Shown: positions 42,191 through 51,053 of the stretch, piece by piece | How positions within the stretch are numbered: the first letter of the stretch is position 1 | Layout of the letters: each line of letters starts with the position of its first letter | Assembly (NCBI RefSeq): GCF_024228315.1 | Contig: NZ_CP100454.1 | Span: 558,001-622,000 of the forward strand | DNA length: 64,000 nucleotides | Direction of reading: 5' to 3' | Source: Halomarina pelagica | GTDB lineage: Archaea; Halobacteriota; Halobacteria; Halobacteriales; Haloarculaceae | Notes under the pieces: generated by a model | The model's input: the letters and a program-made list of their open reading frames with translations, nothing else | Databases searched by the model: none | Told to the model about the DNA's origin: nothing | Position numbers and translations under genes: made by a program

Positions 42191-42981
42191 GCGTCGGGTT
42201 CGATCCCCGGCGACTTCCGCTCGACGGCGTGACCGTCGGGCGGCTCGCGGTCCCGATCGCCCTCCTGCTGCTCTGGCAGGTGCTGGCGATGACGACGAGC
42301 GGGTTCGCGCTGGCGACGCCCGCCGAGTCCGTCGCGGCGCTCCTCGATGGGTTGCGCCGCGGCTGGCTCCTCGACGGCTTCCGCCGGACGATGGCCGAAC
42401 TGCTCGCGGCGTACGCCCTCGCGGTCGTCACGGGCGTCTGGGTCGGCGTCGCCCTCGGGCTCGACGACTTCTGGGCGGACGTGTTCGAGCCGCTCCTGCT
42501 CGGCACCTACTCCATCCCGAAGGTGACGCTGTTTCCCGTCTTCCTGTTCGTCTTTCAGCTCGGCATGGACTCGAAGATCGCCTTCGGCTGGTTCCACGGC
42601 GTCTTTCCGATCGCCATCCTCACGCTGAGCGCGATGGCGACCGTCCGCGACGAGCACCTGAAGGTCGCGCGTTCGCTCGGCCTCTCGCGCTGGCAGACGT
42701 TCCGCGAGGTGATCGTCCCCTCGATCCTCCCCGGCCTGGTCATCGGTCTCCGGCTGGGGTTCAACCTCACCTTCCTCGGGGTGATCCTCGGCGAGATGTT
42801 CGCCGCGCGCGCGGGGCTGGGCTACGAACTCGTCGAGTACATCGTCGGACTGCAGGTCGATCGCATGCTCGCGATCATCCTCGTGCTCGTGCTCGTCGCC
42901 ACCGCCGTCAACCTCGGCTTCTTCGCGCTAGAGGGACGGCTCGCCGACGGTGGCGGGGAACGCGCCGACGTCCGGCTCTGA
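42187..42981 (+). CDS. ABC transporter permease 2 (BPD_transp_1)
   Basis: 264 residues with about six hydrophobic helices; the EAA-like loop is KVARSLGLSRWQTFREVIVP. It overlaps the first permease by 4 nt. It is the last gene of the importer operon; its stop lies 26 nt from the converging end of the amidohydrolase gene, leaving no room for another gene. Confidence 0.92.
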   Translation: MSVGFDPRRLPLDGVTVGRLAVPIALLLLWQVLAMTTSGFALATPAESVAALLDGLRRGWLLDGFRRTMAELLAAYALAVVTGVWVGVALGLDDFWADVFEPLLLGTYSIPKVTLFPVFLFVFQLGMDSKIAFGWFHGVFPIAILTLSAMATVRDEHLKVARSLGLSRWQTFREVIVPSILPGLVIGLRLGFNLTFLGVILGEMFAARAGLGYELVEYIVGLQVDRMLAIILVLVLVATAVNLGFFALEGRLADGGGERADVRL

Positions 42982-43007
42982 CCGGTTCTCCCCTCTCGCT
43001 CCCGCTC

Positions 43008-43655
43008 TCACTCTCGACCGAGTGTCTCCAGTTCCGCCAGCACCTCGTCGGTCGTCACCACGTCGCCGTACTTCGCGGCGATGTCGAACAGGTTCGCGCG
43101 GTGTGGTCCCTCCGCCCGGTCGCCGACCGCGTCGCGCGGAACGATCGTCCGGTAGCCGTGCTGGAGGCTGTCGACGGCGGTCGCCCGGACGCAGCCGCTG
43201 GTCGTGACGCCCGCGACGACCAGCGTGTCGACCCCGTCGGTCGTCAGCTCCGTCGAGAGGTCGGTGCCGAAGAAGGCGCTCGCGTACTTCTTCAGGATCA
43301 CGCGCTCGCCCTCCCGCGGCGCGATGCGCTCGTCCACGCGGACCGCGTCGGTGCCGAGTCGGAGTTCGCGCAGCGCGGGGACCTTCTCGACGAACACCCC
43401 CGCGTCGCCGTAGGACTCCTCGTAGGCGACCGTCGTGAAGTATCGCGGCAGGTCGCGCTCGCGGAACGCCGCGAGGAGGCGACGGGTCGACTCGACCACC
43501 GAGTCGACGTTCGATCCGAGGTTCGTCTCGGGGTCCGTGAACGCCTCGATGAGGTCGACGACGACGAGCGCGGGGCGGTCGCCGAAGCCCACGTCGCGGC
43601 CGAACGCCCGGCGGTCGTAGACGGCCCGGGTCTCTGCGTCCGGTGCGTCCTCCAT
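43008..43655 (-). CDS. Isochorismatase-like amidohydrolase (N-carbamoylsarcosine amidase-like)
   Basis: 215 residues. Catalytic triad Asp in LVVVDLIEAFTD (about 33), Lys in RVILKKYASAFFGT (about 121), Cys in VTTSGCVRATAVD (about 156) with the cis-peptide preceding it. Family members hydrolyse isochorismate, nicotinamide, ureido or N-carbamoyl groups. The 4-nt gap after hyuB places it in the hydantoinase operon, and the N-carbamoylsarcosine amidase subgroup is the best match to that context. It would release CO2 and ammonia from an N-carbamoyl amino acid. Confidence 0.85.
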   Translation of the reverse strand: MEDAPDAETRAVYDRRAFGRDVGFGDRPALVVVDLIEAFTDPETNLGSNVDSVVESTRRLLAAFRERDLPRYFTTVAYEESYGDAGVFVEKVPALRELRLGTDAVRVDERIAPREGERVILKKYASAFFGTDLSTELTTDGVDTLVVAGVTTSGCVRATAVDSLQHGYRTIVPRDAVGDRAEGPHRANLFDIAAKYGDVVTTDEVLAELETLGRE

Positions 43656-43659
43656 CGTC

Positions 43660-45513
43660 TCACTCGCGGCGGGCGTCGAACGCCCGTCGCTCCTCCGCGA
43701 TCTGTTCGGCCAGCGTCTCCTCGTCGGGAAGCGGACCGAAGTCGAACTGCGGGAGTTCCTCGCGCTCGCCGCGCAGGCGGGCGCGGAGGGACTCGGTCTC
43801 GTCGGCGACCGGGCGGCCGTCCTCCACCACGACGCCGTACTCCTCGCGGGCGGCGTCCGCGCTGATCAGCCCGCGTTCGACCTCCCGGGCGACGAGGTCG
43901 GGATCGCGCCCGAGCGGGTCGCCGAGGCCGCCGCCGCCCGCCGTCTCGAAGACGAGCCTGTCGCCCGCCCGCACGGCGACGTTCTCCACCTTGGAGGGGA
44001 GTTCCTCCTCGGTCCCGTCGGTGCGGAGCAGGCGCTTTCGCGACGGCTGGGCGTGGCTCCCCCCGTCGACGCCGTAGGGGTAGGTGACCGCGCGGTCGTC
44101 CTGGAACGTGATCGCGCCGTCCTCCTCGAAGGTGTACACCTTCCTGACGCCGTGGCCCCCGCGGAACTCGCCGGCCCCGCCGGTGTCCGCGCGGGCGCTG
44201 TACTCCTCGACGGTGAGGGGGTAGTACGCCTCCTGGTACTCGACGGGGACGGTCTTGAACAGCGGCCACCAGGAGTGGCCGTCGAGGCCGTCCCCGCCGG
44301 GGCGGGCCGGGATGCCCCCGTAGAGGATCTCGAGCAGCTGGAAGTCGTTGCCATCCGAGTCGGTCCCCGCGTAGACGAGGTTCGGGCTGGTGCCGTAGCT
44401 CCCCGCGACGGAGAACTGCTCGCCGAGCGCGTCGGAGAACACCGCCTGGAGGATGTCGAAGTGCCGCGCCATGAGCGTGAGGCGGTTACCGAGCGCCGCC
44501 GGGAACTCCGGCTTCAGCACCGTGCCCTCGGGGATCTCCACGTTGATCCGGTCGTAGAACCCGTCGTTGAACGTCAACTGCGGGTCGAACGCCATGATGA
44601 GAAACACCCCGACGAACATCTTGAACATGTTCTCGTTTAGGAGGAAGTTCACCGTCCCCGGCACCTGCTCGTCCGTGCCGGTCCAGTCGACGAACAGTTC
44701 GTCGCCCTCCCGGTACAGCTCCATGTGGAGCTTGATCGGGCCGTGACCCCGTCCGTCGTCGTCCGCGTAGTCCTCGAAGACGAACGTCTCGCCCTCCGGG
44801 AGCAGGTCGCGGATGAGTCGGGTGACGCCCTCGCGCGTGCGATCGAGGATGGCGTCGCAGGCCTCCAGGTAGGTGTCCCTCCCGAAGCGCGCACAGAGTT
44901 CCTGGATGCGCGCCTCGGCGGTCGCGGTGCCCGCCGCGAGCGCCTTGATGTCCGCCTCTGCGTGGGCGGGCAGGCGAGTGTTGTGCTTGAACGTCTCCAG
45001 CACCCCCTCGTCGAAGACGCCCTCCCTGTAGAGCTTCGTCGGCGGGAGGCGGACGCCCTCCTCGAAGATCGTCGAGGCGTCGATCGGGATGCTCCCCGGC
45101 GTCTTCCCGCCGACGTCCATCAGGTTCCCCCACTGGCTCGAGAACCCGACGAGGTCCCCCTCGTAGAAGATCGGCCGCAGGAGCAGCACGTCCGGCGTGT
45201 GCGAGATCGCCCCCTCGCACATGTAGGGGTCGTTCGTGGCGATCACGTCGCCGTCGTTCAGGTCGTCCCAGCCGAACGGCGCGTTGGCGATGATGTCCTC
45301 GATGGCGCTGCCGAACTGCCCCATGATCATGCGGCCTTTCCGGTCGGCCATCATCGGGAACTGGTCCGACTGCTCGCGGATCACCGGCGAGATGGCCGTC
45401 GTCTCGACGACGCGGTCCATCTCGTAGCGGGTGTTCGCGAGCGTACTCTCGACGATGTCGAGCGTGGTCTGGTCGACGTCGTGCTCCCCGACGAAGTCCG
45501 GTTCGGTACTCAT
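43660..45513 (-). CDS. hyuB: Hydantoinase/oxoprolinase beta subunit (HyuB)
   Basis: 617 residues, full length for HyuB. Characteristic segments: DVLLLRPIFYEGDLVGFSSQ, DIIANAPFGWDDLNDGDVIA-like region near the N-terminus (AIEDIIANAPFGWDDLNDGD), the metal-site GHxxG-like HTPDV, and the C-terminal TGGAGEFRGGHGVRKVYTF. Together with HyuA it makes the ATP-dependent ring-opening enzyme acting on hydantoins or 5-oxoproline. It overlaps hyuA by 4 nt and is followed 4 nt later by the amidohydrolase. Acetone carboxylase and caprolactamase share this pair architecture, so the substrate is open. Confidence 0.92.
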   Translation of the reverse strand: MSTEPDFVGEHDVDQTTLDIVESTLANTRYEMDRVVETTAISPVIREQSDQFPMMADRKGRMIMGQFGSAIEDIIANAPFGWDDLNDGDVIATNDPYMCEGAISHTPDVLLLRPIFYEGDLVGFSSQWGNLMDVGGKTPGSIPIDASTIFEEGVRLPPTKLYREGVFDEGVLETFKHNTRLPAHAEADIKALAAGTATAEARIQELCARFGRDTYLEACDAILDRTREGVTRLIRDLLPEGETFVFEDYADDDGRGHGPIKLHMELYREGDELFVDWTGTDEQVPGTVNFLLNENMFKMFVGVFLIMAFDPQLTFNDGFYDRINVEIPEGTVLKPEFPAALGNRLTLMARHFDILQAVFSDALGEQFSVAGSYGTSPNLVYAGTDSDGNDFQLLEILYGGIPARPGGDGLDGHSWWPLFKTVPVEYQEAYYPLTVEEYSARADTGGAGEFRGGHGVRKVYTFEEDGAITFQDDRAVTYPYGVDGGSHAQPSRKRLLRTDGTEEELPSKVENVAVRAGDRLVFETAGGGGLGDPLGRDPDLVAREVERGLISADAAREEYGVVVEDGRPVADETESLRARLRGEREELPQFDFGPLPDEETLAEQIAEERRAFDARRE

Positions 45514-47573
45514 CGTTCCTCACCTCGGGTGATCTCCAGCGATTCGAAGCGATCCACCGTCGCGACGTGGTCCGGCTGTAGCACCACCGTCGAGTCGTCC
45601 TCGACGACGATCGCCGGGCCGTCGATCACGTTCCCCGGCGCGAGCGCCCCCCGGTCGTAGACCGGCGCGTCGTGGTACTCGTCATCGAAGTACACCTCGT
45701 GGGCGTCGGTCCGCGCCCCCGAGGGGTCCTCGCCGCCGACCTCGCGGGCCTCGAGGTCCACCCCCTCGATCGTGCCGCGGCCGATGACCCGGAGGGTGGC
45801 GATCTCGAGCGGCGCGTCGAGCGAGAAGTCGAACTGCCGCTCGTGGCGCGCCTCGAACGCCGCCTTCAGCCCCTCGATCCCCGAGCCGTTCACGAGGTCG
45901 TCGGTGTCGACGGGGATGGACATCTGGATGTCCTGGCGGAAGTACCGGCAGTCGGCGAAGTAGTCGAAGCGGTGGTCCTCCTCCTCGACGCCCTCCGAGC
46001 GGAGCCAGTCGGCGGCCTCGGTCTCGAGGGTTTCGAGCGCGTCACGCAGGTCCCGACCGTCCACGTCGCGTTCGGTCCTGAGGTACGTCTCCGAGAACTC
46101 GTTCTGGATGTCGCTCGTGAGGAAGCCGAACGCGGACATGACCCCCGGGGCGGGCGGGACGATCAGCGGGTAGGAACCGATGAGGTCCGCGAGCGCGTTG
46201 GCGTGCATCGGTCCCGCGCCGCCGAAGGCGACGAGGCCGAACTCGCGGGGGTCGTACCCGCGCTCGACGCTCACCACGCGCAGCGCGCCGTACATGTTCT
46301 CGTTGACGAGGTCGAGGATCGCCTGCGCGGCCTCCTCGACGGTCGAGCCGCGCTCCTCGGCGACGCCCTCGATAGCAGTCCGGGCCGCCTCGCGGTCGAG
46401 TTCGAGGTCGCCGCCCAGTTTCACCGACGGCGGGATGCGCCCGAGGACGACGTTCGCGTCCGTGACGGTCGGATCGGTGCCGCCACGCCCGTAGCAGGCC
46501 GGGCCGGGGTCCGCCCCGGCGCTGTCGGGGCCGACGACGAGCGAGCCGTTGATCTGGACGCGGGCGATCGAGCCGCCGCCCGCCCCGACCGTGTTGACGT
46601 CGACGGCCCGCGACTTGAACTCGCGGTAGCCGACCTTGGTCTGGCGCGTCGTCGAGGGCTGACCGTCCTCGACGAGGCTCACGTCGGTGGAGGTGCCGCC
46701 CATGTCGAGGGTGAGGACGTTCGGGACGCCCTTGCGCTCCGCGATCGTCGCGGCCCCGACGACGCCACCGCTCGGCCCGGAGAGCGCGAGTTCCACGGGG
46801 CGGCGCTTGGCCGCGTCGGTGGACATGATCCCGCCGTCGGAGCGGACCACGTTCAGCGCGGCGGAAGATCCGGACTCCCTGAGTTCCGCGTCGAGGTCGT
46901 CGAGGTAGCGGATCACCTGCGGGCGGGCGTAGTCGTTGATCACCGTCGTGAGGGTGCGCTCGTACTCGCCGTACTCCGTGACGATCTCCGAGGAGATCGA
47001 GACGGGGAGGTCGGGGTGCTCGGCCTCGATCACGTCCCGCACCTCGCGCTCCTGTGCGGGGTCGAGATAGGAGTTGAGCAGGGCGACGGTGAGCGCCTCG
47101 ACGCCGGAATCGACGAGGTCGGCCGCGGCCGCACACACCTCGTCGGGGTCGACCGGTTTCGCGACCTCGCCGTCGGGCGCGCTCACCCGGGCGTCTATGC
47201 CGCGCGTGTCGACGAGGTCGGCGAGCGGTTCCGGCTTCTCCATCGCCATCCAGCCGTAGAGCGGACCGGGCGTCCAGGCGCGCGCGAGGTGGAGGATCTG
47301 TTCGTGGCCCCGCGTCGTGAGCAGGCCGACGCGCGCGCCGGTCTCCTCGAGCAGCATGTTCGTGACGACGGTCGTCCCGTGGAAGAGGAGGCCGAGTTCG
47401 TCCATGCGGGCGTCCGCCTTCCCCATCGCCGCCTCGACGCCGCTGAGAACCCCCCTCGAGGGGTTCTCGGGCGTCGAGAGCACCTTGTCGATGGTGAGCG
47501 CCCGCGTGTCCTCGTCGAAGACGAGCACGTCGGTGAAGGTGCCGCCTACGTCGACACCGAGATTGTAAGTCAT
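45510..47573 (-). CDS. hyuA: Hydantoinase/oxoprolinase alpha subunit (HyuA)
   Basis: 687 residues, full length. ATP-binding signature GVDVGGTFTDVLVFDEDT at the N-terminus, the HGTTVVTNMLLEETGARVGL segment, DMGGTSTDVSLVEDGQ (about 292) and GAGGGSIARV follow the ASKHA-fold order of HyuA/oxoprolinase. It uses ATP to activate the imide ring that HyuB opens. First gene of a three-gene operon (hyuA, hyuB, amidohydrolase) convergent with the importer operon. A TATA-like gtttataaac and an inverted repeat lie upstream. Confidence 0.93.
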   Translation of the reverse strand: MTYNLGVDVGGTFTDVLVFDEDTRALTIDKVLSTPENPSRGVLSGVEAAMGKADARMDELGLLFHGTTVVTNMLLEETGARVGLLTTRGHEQILHLARAWTPGPLYGWMAMEKPEPLADLVDTRGIDARVSAPDGEVAKPVDPDEVCAAAADLVDSGVEALTVALLNSYLDPAQEREVRDVIEAEHPDLPVSISSEIVTEYGEYERTLTTVINDYARPQVIRYLDDLDAELRESGSSAALNVVRSDGGIMSTDAAKRRPVELALSGPSGGVVGAATIAERKGVPNVLTLDMGGTSTDVSLVEDGQPSTTRQTKVGYREFKSRAVDVNTVGAGGGSIARVQINGSLVVGPDSAGADPGPACYGRGGTDPTVTDANVVLGRIPPSVKLGGDLELDREAARTAIEGVAEERGSTVEEAAQAILDLVNENMYGALRVVSVERGYDPREFGLVAFGGAGPMHANALADLIGSYPLIVPPAPGVMSAFGFLTSDIQNEFSETYLRTERDVDGRDLRDALETLETEAADWLRSEGVEEEDHRFDYFADCRYFRQDIQMSIPVDTDDLVNGSGIEGLKAAFEARHERQFDFSLDAPLEIATLRVIGRGTIEGVDLEAREVGGEDPSGARTDAHEVYFDDEYHDAPVYDRGALAPGNVIDGPAIVVEDDSTVVLQPDHVATVDRFESLEITRGEER

Positions 47574-47611
47574 TATCTCACTCTCGGATGGACCTCCGTT
47601 CGCCTCGCGCT

Positions 47612-47625
47612 AAGGGTTCACCCTT
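47612..47625 (-). promoter_or_regulatory. 14-nt inverted repeat, candidate operator of the hyu operon
   Basis: aagggt-tc-accctt is a perfect 6-bp inverted repeat with a 2-nt centre. It sits about 39-52 nt upstream of hyuA and about 13-35 nt downstream of the TATA-like palindrome, i.e. around the predicted start of transcription, a position suited to a repressor. Confidence 0.45.
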
Positions 47626-47637
47626 CGCAGGTTGGCT

Positions 47638-47647
47638 GTTTATAAAC
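47638..47647 (-). promoter_or_regulatory. TATA-like palindrome of the hyu promoter
   Basis: gtttataaac is perfectly palindromic and 65-75 nt before the hyuA start. It can serve the minus-strand operon; no plus-strand gene lies close downstream for it. Confidence 0.5.
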
Positions 47648-47966
47648 CGACGGCGGCACCGACCGCCGGATCGCGTACGGCGGGGCATCCGTCACGACGC
47701 CGGGTCATCGAACGGCGCGGAAGTGTCGAACGAATGACTGCACTCGGTGGCCGTATTCTCGATCCGGGACTATCTGGCAGGAACTTTATACGACGAGTCG
47801 CCACACCTCCCGGAAGTAGATCGTAGCCGTCGGCCGCCCGTCAGAAACCGTCCCGCCACGACCACCGATATTTTAAATATTTCTGATTTGAATGAAACAA
47901 TATATTCCCTCGTTGAACGTCTCTAATCACAGAATAACAATCGTGCTGGGGTTTCATCCGTCATCC
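47648..47966. other. Gene-free region with AT-rich promoter island
   Basis: About 320 bases of non-coding sequence. A TATA-like ctttatacg is at about 47781-47789, and 47868-47915 is exceptionally AT-rich for this genome (ttttaaatat, aatatatt), giving the likely promoter of the deacetylase gene. No ORF in this stretch looks genuine. Confidence 0.55.
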
Positions 47967-49037
47967 GTGACCGAAAACGAAGTTGAACCGACGAGTGTGG
48001 ACGACGACATACGCCCGAGCTGGGGCGGGTGGTCGCCCCGACGGGCGTTCGCGTGGACGCTCGTCGCGGGACTCCTGGTCGCCACGCTGGCCGGATTCGC
48101 TATCGGCGGGCGGACGCCGGAGGCGGCGGGACTGTTCGGGGCGGAGGGTGGCGACGACGGCGCGCCGGTCGAACGGGACGGCTCGACCGGCCACGCGGCG
48201 GCGACCTGGAACGAGTACGACGCCGTCGTCGTGTTCCGGAACGACGACATACAGCCGTACTACCGACGGGAGACGATGCGCGCCGTCGACGAGATCTTCG
48301 TCGAGGAGGACGTTCCCGTCACGCTGGGTGTGATTCCGACGACGGCCGACGGGGAGCCGATCACCCGGAGCCCGCTCTGTTCGTACCTCCGCGAGAACGA
48401 GCGCGCACACCCGGAACTCTTCGAGGTCGCGCTCCACGGGTACACGCACGAACGCCGGACGGGGTTCCACGGCGGCAGCGAGTTCGGGGGGCTCGACCCG
48501 GCCCGGCAGCGCGACCTCGTCGCGCGCGGGACCGAGACGCTGACCGACTGCGTCGGCGAGCGACCGACGACGTTCGTCCCGCCGATGGACACCTACGACG
48601 AGGGGACCGTCGAGGCGCTGGCGGCGGCGAACTACGCCGTCGTCTCCGGCGGCGGCTGGTTCGCCGCGGAGTACTACGGCGAGACGGACGCGTTCGAGCG
48701 CGGCGGTCTGCTCCACGTCCCGAACGACGGCGGGTTCGTCGCCGACTGGACGGCGAACGAGTTCCACGACGCCGCGACCCTCGAACGGCGATTCGACCGC
48801 GCGGTCGAGGACGGGGTGTACGTCCAGATGCTCCACTACCAGGACTTCACCACGCCCGAGCGCCGCGAGCGGCTCCGCGCGTTCATCCGGTACGTGAAGG
48901 ACTCGGGCGACGTCCGGTTCATGACGCTCGGCGAACTCGGCGAGCGCGTCGAGAACGGGACGCTCCGCCGCACCGACGGGGGGTGGGAGGTGTACGAGCG
49001 CGAGGGGGCGGCCGGGCCGTCAGCGCGCTCGTCGTGA
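47967..49037 (+). CDS. Membrane-anchored DUF2334-type polysaccharide deacetylase
   Basis: 356 residues from GTG 47967. A short cytoplasmic N-terminus is followed by an Arg-rich stop and one helix (about 25-45, FAWTLVAGLLVATLAGFAIG), then an extracytoplasmic catalytic domain. Metal ligands: the NDD in VVVFRNDDIQPYY and His pair in VALHGYTHERRTG; further conserved FVPPMDTYDE. DUF2334 is a distant carbohydrate-esterase/polysaccharide deacetylase family. An in-frame ATG at 47892 would extend it through AT-rich promoter-like sequence, hence GTG is preferred. It lies head-to-tail with the convergent GT2 gene (22-nt gap), and is likely part of an exopolysaccharide locus. Confidence 0.82.
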   Translation: MTENEVEPTSVDDDIRPSWGGWSPRRAFAWTLVAGLLVATLAGFAIGGRTPEAAGLFGAEGGDDGAPVERDGSTGHAAATWNEYDAVVVFRNDDIQPYYRRETMRAVDEIFVEEDVPVTLGVIPTTADGEPITRSPLCSYLRENERAHPELFEVALHGYTHERRTGFHGGSEFGGLDPARQRDLVARGTETLTDCVGERPTTFVPPMDTYDEGTVEALAAANYAVVSGGGWFAAEYYGETDAFERGGLLHVPNDGGFVADWTANEFHDAATLERRFDRAVEDGVYVQMLHYQDFTTPERRERLRAFIRYVKDSGDVRFMTLGELGERVENGTLRRTDGGWEVYEREGAAGPSARSS

Positions 49038-49059
49038 CGGTCGGTAGATCGACTGCCGA

Positions 49060-50802
49060 TCAGTGCCGCGATCCGCCCCCCGAAGCGTCGCCGTCGGGGG
49101 ACGCGCGATCCGCCGTCGCCTCCTGCGCCCAGCGGCTGACGCTCGCCCACCGGCGGTCCGCGTTCCGGAGGACGTCGAGGACGCTCATCGCGATGACGCC
49201 CGCCTGGAACAGCGGGTACACGGTGACCAGCGGGACGAAGTACGGTACGAGCCTGACGCTCTCTCCCGTCAGACGGAGCGCGAGCACCGACAGCAGGCAG
49301 CCGAGGAACAGGAAGTACGCCAGCATCCCCGCGACCGCGGCGGCGTGGCCGCTGGCGAGGCTGACGCCGACCGCCGCGAGCACCGCGACGCTCACGAACG
49401 GGACCAGCAGCAGCGTGAGGAGGTAGAACGGGAAGACGAGTCGGTGGAGGTAGCGCGTCCCGTCGCCGAAGAACACGTCGCGGTGTTTGAGGAGGACCTC
49501 GACGTTTCCGCGGTTCCAGCGGAGTCGCTGGCGGTAGAGATCCCTCCATGAGTAGGGTGCTTCGGTCCATACCGTCCCTGGGGTCTGTCTGACGTCCCAC
49601 CCCGCCTTCAACACCTTGACCGTGACGTCGAAGTCCTCGGTGAGCGTGTCGCCGTCGTACCCCCCGGCGTCCGCGAGGGCCTCGCGGCGGAACGCGCCGA
49701 GACAGCCGGGGACCACCGGAACCGCGCCGAAGACGTCGAAGGCCCGCCGGAACGTGTTGATACCGAGGACGTACTCCAGCGTCTGGAGGCGGGTGACGCC
49801 GTCGCGTCGATTGCGCACCCTCACGTCGCTCGCGAGCCCCCCTGTCTCGGGGGCGGCCTGGAACGTCCCGACGACGTTCGACAACGCGTCCGGTTCGACG
49901 AAACTGTCGGCGTCGACGATGACGACGACGTCGCCGGTCGTCCGTTCGAGCCCGTCGTTCAGCGCCTCGTGTTTCCCGCCGTTCGGCTTGCTGTGGACGG
50001 TCACGCCGGGACCGGCGCGGCGCACGGCCTCCTCGTACGTCCCGTCGGTGCTCCCGTCGTCGACGACGAGCACCTCGCGGCGCTCCTCGGGGTAGTCGGA
50101 GGCGAGGACGTGGTCGATACAGCGCCCGACGTACCCCTCCTCGTTGTACGCGGGAACGATGACGCTCACCGTCGGGTACGGTTCGACGGGGGGCGGGGCC
50201 TCGTCCGTCCCGTTCCGCTGGTAGATCGCCAGCGGAACGACGAACCAGACGTAGAGGAAGAACACCGCGAACGCCGCGAAGAACACGGCCCCCGTCGGTG
50301 ACCCCGTCCGAACGAACCCCCACGCCACGCAGCCGGTCGCGCCGAGGCCGACGACCAGCGTCCAGGCGGGGAGCCGGTAGCGCGACCGACCGACCGATCC
50401 GCGCCGACTCGAGAGCGCCGTGGTCACCAGAATCGAGATCGAGACGCCGAGCACCCCCGTCCAGACGGCCGTGTCGTAGGCCAGTTGTCCGATACGGTAG
50501 AGGGCCAACGAGAGCGCCGAGACGACGCCGACCGAGAGCAAGAGCCAGACCGGCGTCGTACACCGTCGGCCGAACAGGCGGTCGAACGCGGCGACCCAAC
50601 GCCGCGAGGCGAGCAACACGGACCCGACCGCGGCGACGACGACGCCACAACCCAGCAAGAGCCACGACGGGAGGAGGTACCCGCCGACGACCAACGACCC
50701 GACGCCGAGCGCGACGCCCGTCAGGACTCCGGAGAGGCGTCCACCGGGAACTGCGGTCGTAACCGCCGAGAGCGTCCCCCCCGTTTCTCCGCTACCCGCC
50801 AT
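49060..50802 (-). CDS. Processive glycosyltransferase family 2 (PgaC/cellulose-synthase-like)
   Basis: 580 residues. Several N-terminal hydrophobic helices (about 25-185), then a GT2 catalytic domain with SVIVPAYNEEGYVGRCIDHV, VDDGSTDG, the metal-binding DADSF, TEDFDVTVK and the processivity motif QRLRWNRGN, then C-terminal helices (about 430-530). These motifs define membrane-bound polymer synthases such as poly-N-acetylglucosamine or hyaluronan synthases. The neighbouring deacetylase makes a deacetylated polymer of amino sugars the best guess. The start at 50802 is the ATG giving the shortest leader before the first helix. Confidence 0.9.
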   Translation of the reverse strand: MAGSGETGGTLSAVTTAVPGGRLSGVLTGVALGVGSLVVGGYLLPSWLLLGCGVVVAAVGSVLLASRRWVAAFDRLFGRRCTTPVWLLLSVGVVSALSLALYRIGQLAYDTAVWTGVLGVSISILVTTALSSRRGSVGRSRYRLPAWTLVVGLGATGCVAWGFVRTGSPTGAVFFAAFAVFFLYVWFVVPLAIYQRNGTDEAPPPVEPYPTVSVIVPAYNEEGYVGRCIDHVLASDYPEERREVLVVDDGSTDGTYEEAVRRAGPGVTVHSKPNGGKHEALNDGLERTTGDVVVIVDADSFVEPDALSNVVGTFQAAPETGGLASDVRVRNRRDGVTRLQTLEYVLGINTFRRAFDVFGAVPVVPGCLGAFRREALADAGGYDGDTLTEDFDVTVKVLKAGWDVRQTPGTVWTEAPYSWRDLYRQRLRWNRGNVEVLLKHRDVFFGDGTRYLHRLVFPFYLLTLLLVPFVSVAVLAAVGVSLASGHAAAVAGMLAYFLFLGCLLSVLALRLTGESVRLVPYFVPLVTVYPLFQAGVIAMSVLDVLRNADRRWASVSRWAQEATADRASPDGDASGGGSRH

Positions 50803-51053
50803 TCGCACCCGCCTCGCGGCTCGCTAGCTCCAGAGATTCACGCATCATTCCACGTTCGAACGCGTCGGTACCACCCGCCTTTGTTATTCGAATACTGACT
50901 GCTCGATAATCGCACATATTTCCGCGAACGCCGGTCGTGCAGCGATCTAACGCGCCGTTATTTCCGCGTAACGGCCCGTTTTCGGCCGTTCCGTCGTTCG
51001 CGGCGGGGGTATCACGGACATAACAATCCCGCAGAGCGTGGTACCGTCTCCGC
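50803..51053. promoter_or_regulatory. Divergent AT-rich promoter region of GT2 and GH26
   Basis: 251 nt between divergent starts, AT-rich for the genome. aacggcc/ggccgtt (50970-50976 with 50984-50990) and cgtta/taacg (50956-50960 with 50969-50973) form overlapping hairpins. acataacaat at about 51018-51027 is TATA-like and 26-35 nt before the GH26 GTG. Confidence 0.45.

Noticed and set aside
47868-47915. AT-rich stretch as a replication origin
   Set aside because: No Orc1/Cdc6 gene, origin recognition boxes or long inverted repeats are nearby; promoter explains it.
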